The position numbers and the translations under genes are program-made. Shown in pieces: positions 6,595 through 8,499 of a DNA stretch of 8,499 bases (position 1 is the stretch's first letter; each line of letters opens with the position of its first letter). Source of the stretch: Acidobacteriota bacterium. GTDB taxonomy: Bacteria > Acidobacteriota > Terriglobia > UBA7540. The DNA lies in the NCBI GenBank assembly GCA_021827255.1, contig JAKAWO010000124.1:1-8499 (forward strand), given 5' to 3'. The notes beneath the pieces are model-generated. The model was not told where the DNA came from and searched no databases. It saw only the letters and a program-made list of their open reading frames with translations.

Positions 6595-6600
6595 AGGAGG
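6595..6600 (+). promoter_or_regulatory. Shine-Dalgarno site AGGAGG for mtnP
   Basis: A perfect AGGAGG ends only two bases before the ATG at 6603 but five bases before the in-frame GTG at 6606. The spacing slightly favours initiation at GTG 6606, which would remove a single residue. It lies in the 15-base gap after the hydrolase stop at 6585-6587. Confidence 0.7.
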
Positions 6601-6602
6601 AG

Positions 6603-7478
6603 ATGGTGGCGCAGGCTGAGATTGGAATTATCGGAGGCAGCGGCCTCTATCAAATGGCGGGCTTGGAACGAGCCCGCGAAATGCCCGTCGCGACGCCCTT
6701 TGGCAAGCCGTCGGAGGTTTTTCGGGTGGGCGTGCTCGAAGGGCGCAAAGTCGCATTTCTGGCCCGTCACGGGCGGGGGCACACCATCTCGCCCTCCGAA
6801 ATAAATTTTCGCGCCAACATTTATGCGATGAAGAAATTGGGAGTGAAGAGGATCCTTTCCGTCAGCGCCGTCGGTTCGTTGCGGGAGGATTTTCGGCCGG
6901 CGGAGATGGTTCTGCCGTCGCAATTCTTTGACCGGACCCGCCACCGGGCATCCACGTTCTTCAGCGGCGGCATCGTGGCGCACATCGGGTTCTCTGATCC
7001 AGTCTGCCCGGAAGTTGCGGAGGCTCTCGCCCGTGGCTGCGGGGAGTCAAACGTCGCGTTCCATCGCGGGGGAACCTATGTTTGCATGGAAGGTCCGGCC
7101 TTTTCCACCAAGGCTGAGTCCAACGCCTACCGGGCATGGGGTATGGACATTATCGGTATGACCAACTTGCAGGAGGCCAAGCTTGCCCGCGAGGCGGAGA
7201 TTTGTTATGCGACCCTTGCGATGGTTACAGACTATGACTGCTGGCACCCGGGCCACGCGGCGGTCACGGTGAGCCAAGTGATTGAATGCCTAAACCGCAA
7301 CGTCGGGAACGCTCAGAGAATTTTGCGCGTCGCCATCCGAGCCGTGCCCGGTGAGCGGAATTGCAAATGTGGGCAGGCGCTCGCTCACGCCCTCTTGACC
7401 GATCCAAGGAAGATCCCTGCCGGCACTCGAAAGCGGCTACAATTACTCATTGGCAAGTATTTGAAACCAAAGAGGTAA
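6603..7478 (+). CDS. mtnP: S-methyl-5'-thioadenosine phosphorylase
   Basis: This 291-residue enzyme splits methylthioadenosine with phosphate into adenine and 5-methylthioribose-1-phosphate, salvaging the by-product of polyamine and other SAM-dependent syntheses. Seen in order: GIIGGSGLY (8-16) and FLARHGRGH (52-60, Arg55/His56) for phosphate, SVSAVGSL (86-93), GGTYVCMEGPAFSTKAES (156-173), IGMTNLQEAKLAREAE (184-199) with Met186 at the ribose/thio site, and VTDYDCWH (208-215). Asp210/Asp212 match the adenine-selective aspartates of MTA phosphorylases rather than the Asn of guanosine/inosine phosphorylases, so adenine nucleosides are the expected substrates. Length and C-terminus are normal for the trimeric family. 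The start is ATG 6603 or GTG 6606 (see the ribosome site). It begins 15 bases after the hydrolase and ends 30 before the PfkB kinase, so they are likely co-transcribed. No methylthioribose-1-phosphate isomerase or other salvage gene is in the window. Confidence 0.95.
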   Translation: MVAQAEIGIIGGSGLYQMAGLERAREMPVATPFGKPSEVFRVGVLEGRKVAFLARHGRGHTISPSEINFRANIYAMKKLGVKRILSVSAVGSLREDFRPAEMVLPSQFFDRTRHRASTFFSGGIVAHIGFSDPVCPEVAEALARGCGESNVAFHRGGTYVCMEGPAFSTKAESNAYRAWGMDIIGMTNLQEAKLAREAEICYATLAMVTDYDCWHPGHAAVTVSQVIECLNRNVGNAQRILRVAIRAVPGERNCKCGQALAHALLTDPRKIPAGTRKRLQLLIGKYLKPKR

Positions 7479-7508
7479 AGTCGGCTGTACGGGGAGATTA
7501 AAAACGGC

Positions 7509-8414
7509 ATGTCGCTGATGGTTGTCGGTTCTGTCGCGTTCGATTCCATTCGCACGCCTTATGGCGAAGCCGAGGAGATTTTGGGCGGCTCGGCGACCTA
7601 TTTTTCCGTCGCGGCCAGTTGGTTTGCGCCTGTCCGCGTGGTGGCGGTGGTCGGAGAAGACTTTCAGGACCGGCACCTTGGGGTTTTCCGGGAACGCGGC
7701 ATTGACATCTCCGGCCTTGAGCGCGTATCGGGCCGCACGTTTCGTTGGCGCGGCGAGTACCTCAACGACATGAGTGAAGCTCGCACACTCGAGACGCAAC
7801 TGAACGTGTTCGAGCAATTCCAGCCCAAAATTCCAGAGACCCACGCTTCGAGCGAATTTCTTTTCCTGGGCAATATCCATCCCGAGCTTCAGCTTCACGT
7901 TCGCCGGCAGTTATCGGGCGCCAGACTAGTCGCGGCCGACTCCATGAATTTCTGGATTACAAAGACCCCGCGCGAACTCGCGCAAACCCTGAAGGAAGTG
8001 GACGCGCTCATCATCAATGAGGGCGAGGCAAAGATGCTCTCGGGGCTGGAGAACCTTTGTAAAGCGGCCCGGGCTATCCAGGCGATGGGGCCGCGGAAGC
8101 TGGTGGTGAAGCGGGGCGAGCACGGCGTCACTTTTTTCAATGACGGCTCGGTTTTTTCTTCGCCGGCCTATTTGCTGGATGAATTCAAGGATCCGACAGG
8201 CGCGGGCGACACCTTTGCAGGGGGGTTCATGGGTCACCTCGCCCGCAGCAAGGATTTGTCCGATGCCAATCTGCGCCGCGCGGTCGTTTATGGATCGGTT
8301 ATGGCGAGTTTTGCGGTTGAAGATTTCGGTCTCCAGCGTCTTTTGAACTTGAGCGTTGAGGAAATCGAAACCCGGGTCCGCGAATTCACCCGTCTGACGC
8401 ATTTTGATGTCTAA
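7509..8414 (+). CDS. PfkB-family carbohydrate/nucleoside kinase, substrate unknown
   Basis: A complete 301-residue PfkB (ribokinase-like) kinase, which transfers the ATP gamma-phosphate to a sugar or nucleoside hydroxyl. It starts SLMVVGSVAFDSIRTPYGEA, with the substrate-site GGSATYFSVAA at 26-36, NEGE (170-173), VVKRGEHG (199-206) and the family signature DPTGAGDTFAGGF (228-240), in which Asp234 is the catalytic base and GAGD the anion hole. The RWRGEYLNDM and LETQLNVF stretches look like a distinct subgroup that I recall beside MTA phosphorylase genes in several bacteria; its substrate is unknown to me. The best start is ATG 7509; GGGGAG at 7491-7496 is 12 bases away, a long spacing, and ATG 7518 is an alternative. 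Linkage to mtnP suggests a ribose-based or adenosine-type substrate, but an ordinary sugar kinase remains possible. It is the last gene seen and stops at TAA 8412-8414. Confidence 0.92.
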   Translation: MSLMVVGSVAFDSIRTPYGEAEEILGGSATYFSVAASWFAPVRVVAVVGEDFQDRHLGVFRERGIDISGLERVSGRTFRWRGEYLNDMSEARTLETQLNVFEQFQPKIPETHASSEFLFLGNIHPELQLHVRRQLSGARLVAADSMNFWITKTPRELAQTLKEVDALIINEGEAKMLSGLENLCKAARAIQAMGPRKLVVKRGEHGVTFFNDGSVFSSPAYLLDEFKDPTGAGDTFAGGFMGHLARSKDLSDANLRRAVVYGSVMASFAVEDFGLQRLLNLSVEEIETRVREFTRLTHFDV

Positions 8415-8499
8415 GCCGCCCCCCCCGCCCCCCCCCCCCCCCCTCTCTTTGGCCCCCCCCCCCCCCCCCCCCCCAATCCCCCCCCTCGTATGTTTTTTT
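8415..8499. other. Poly-C low-complexity contig end, probably artefactual
   Basis: Right after the kinase stop the sequence turns into long C runs broken by TCTCTTTGG, AAT and TCGTATG, and ends in seven Ts. Read on the other strand it is poly-G, the usual filler when a two-colour sequencer loses signal. It bears no resemblance to the balanced GC-rich DNA before it, and no gene, terminator or repeat array can be supported in it. The bases should not be trusted. Confidence 0.8.

Noticed and set aside
3103..6983. Many minus-strand open frames opposite the operon
   Set aside because: All lie antisense to well-supported genes and are expected by-products of high-GC codon use; none has a recognisable domain.
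8415..8499. Poly-C tract as a telomere-like or regulatory homopolymer
   Set aside because: Irregular composition and position at the sequence end fit sequencing filler far better.
1..8499. CRISPR array, tRNA/rRNA, toxin-antitoxin, phage or defence module
   Set aside because: No regularly spaced repeats, no cloverleaf or rRNA-like segment, and no matching small paired genes were seen on either strand.

Overview
The window is GC-rich DNA whose protein types (an MTA phosphorylase next to a PfkB kinase, a MeaB-epimerase fusion, an acyl-CoA dehydrogenase) suggest a soil-type bacterium. Acidobacteriota is my best guess, from remembered gene neighbourhoods rather than any search; Verrucomicrobiota or a relative cannot be excluded. 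The last ~85 bases are almost pure C and look like a damaged contig end, so this is probably one end of a metagenomic or draft contig.

Layout. (1) 1-690: the C-terminal three quarters of an aldo/keto reductase, cut by the left edge. (2) About 691-2850: a gene graveyard with no intact gene. On the minus strand lie the tail of an IS256/Mutator-type transposase (816-953) and the broken core of an IS1634-type transposase (1078-1443). On the plus strand lie two remnants of ordinary cellular genes (about 1542-1778, with an internal stop; about 1801-2070, HEAT-repeat-like) and an IS1380-type transposase lacking its N-terminus and carrying at least three frame changes (2176-2846). (3) 2853-3132: a spacer with a perfect 7-bp hairpin and at most a weak promoter. 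(4) 3133-8414: five intact plus-strand genes with gaps of 36, -4, 15 and 30 bases, almost certainly one operon: acyl-CoA dehydrogenase; MeaB GTPase fused to methylmalonyl-CoA epimerase; metallo-beta-lactamase-fold hydrolase; S-methyl-5'-thioadenosine phosphorylase; PfkB-family kinase. (5) 8415-8499: low-complexity poly-C.

How the genes may work together. The first two operon genes belong to acyl-CoA oxidation and the propionyl-CoA/methylmalonyl-CoA/succinyl-CoA route: the epimerase domain interconverts the (S) and (R) forms, and the MeaB domain protects and reloads the B12-dependent mutase, which is not in this window. The last two belong to, or sit beside, methylthioadenosine salvage. The hydrolase between them has a good metal site but an unknown substrate. 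A possible common thread is breakdown and salvage of methionine and branched-chain carbon, but that is inference. No CRISPR array, defence system, phage module or RNA gene was seen. The most noteworthy points are the MeaB-epimerase fusion, the uncharacterised kinase and hydrolase tied to MTA phosphorylase, and the layered transposon graveyard.
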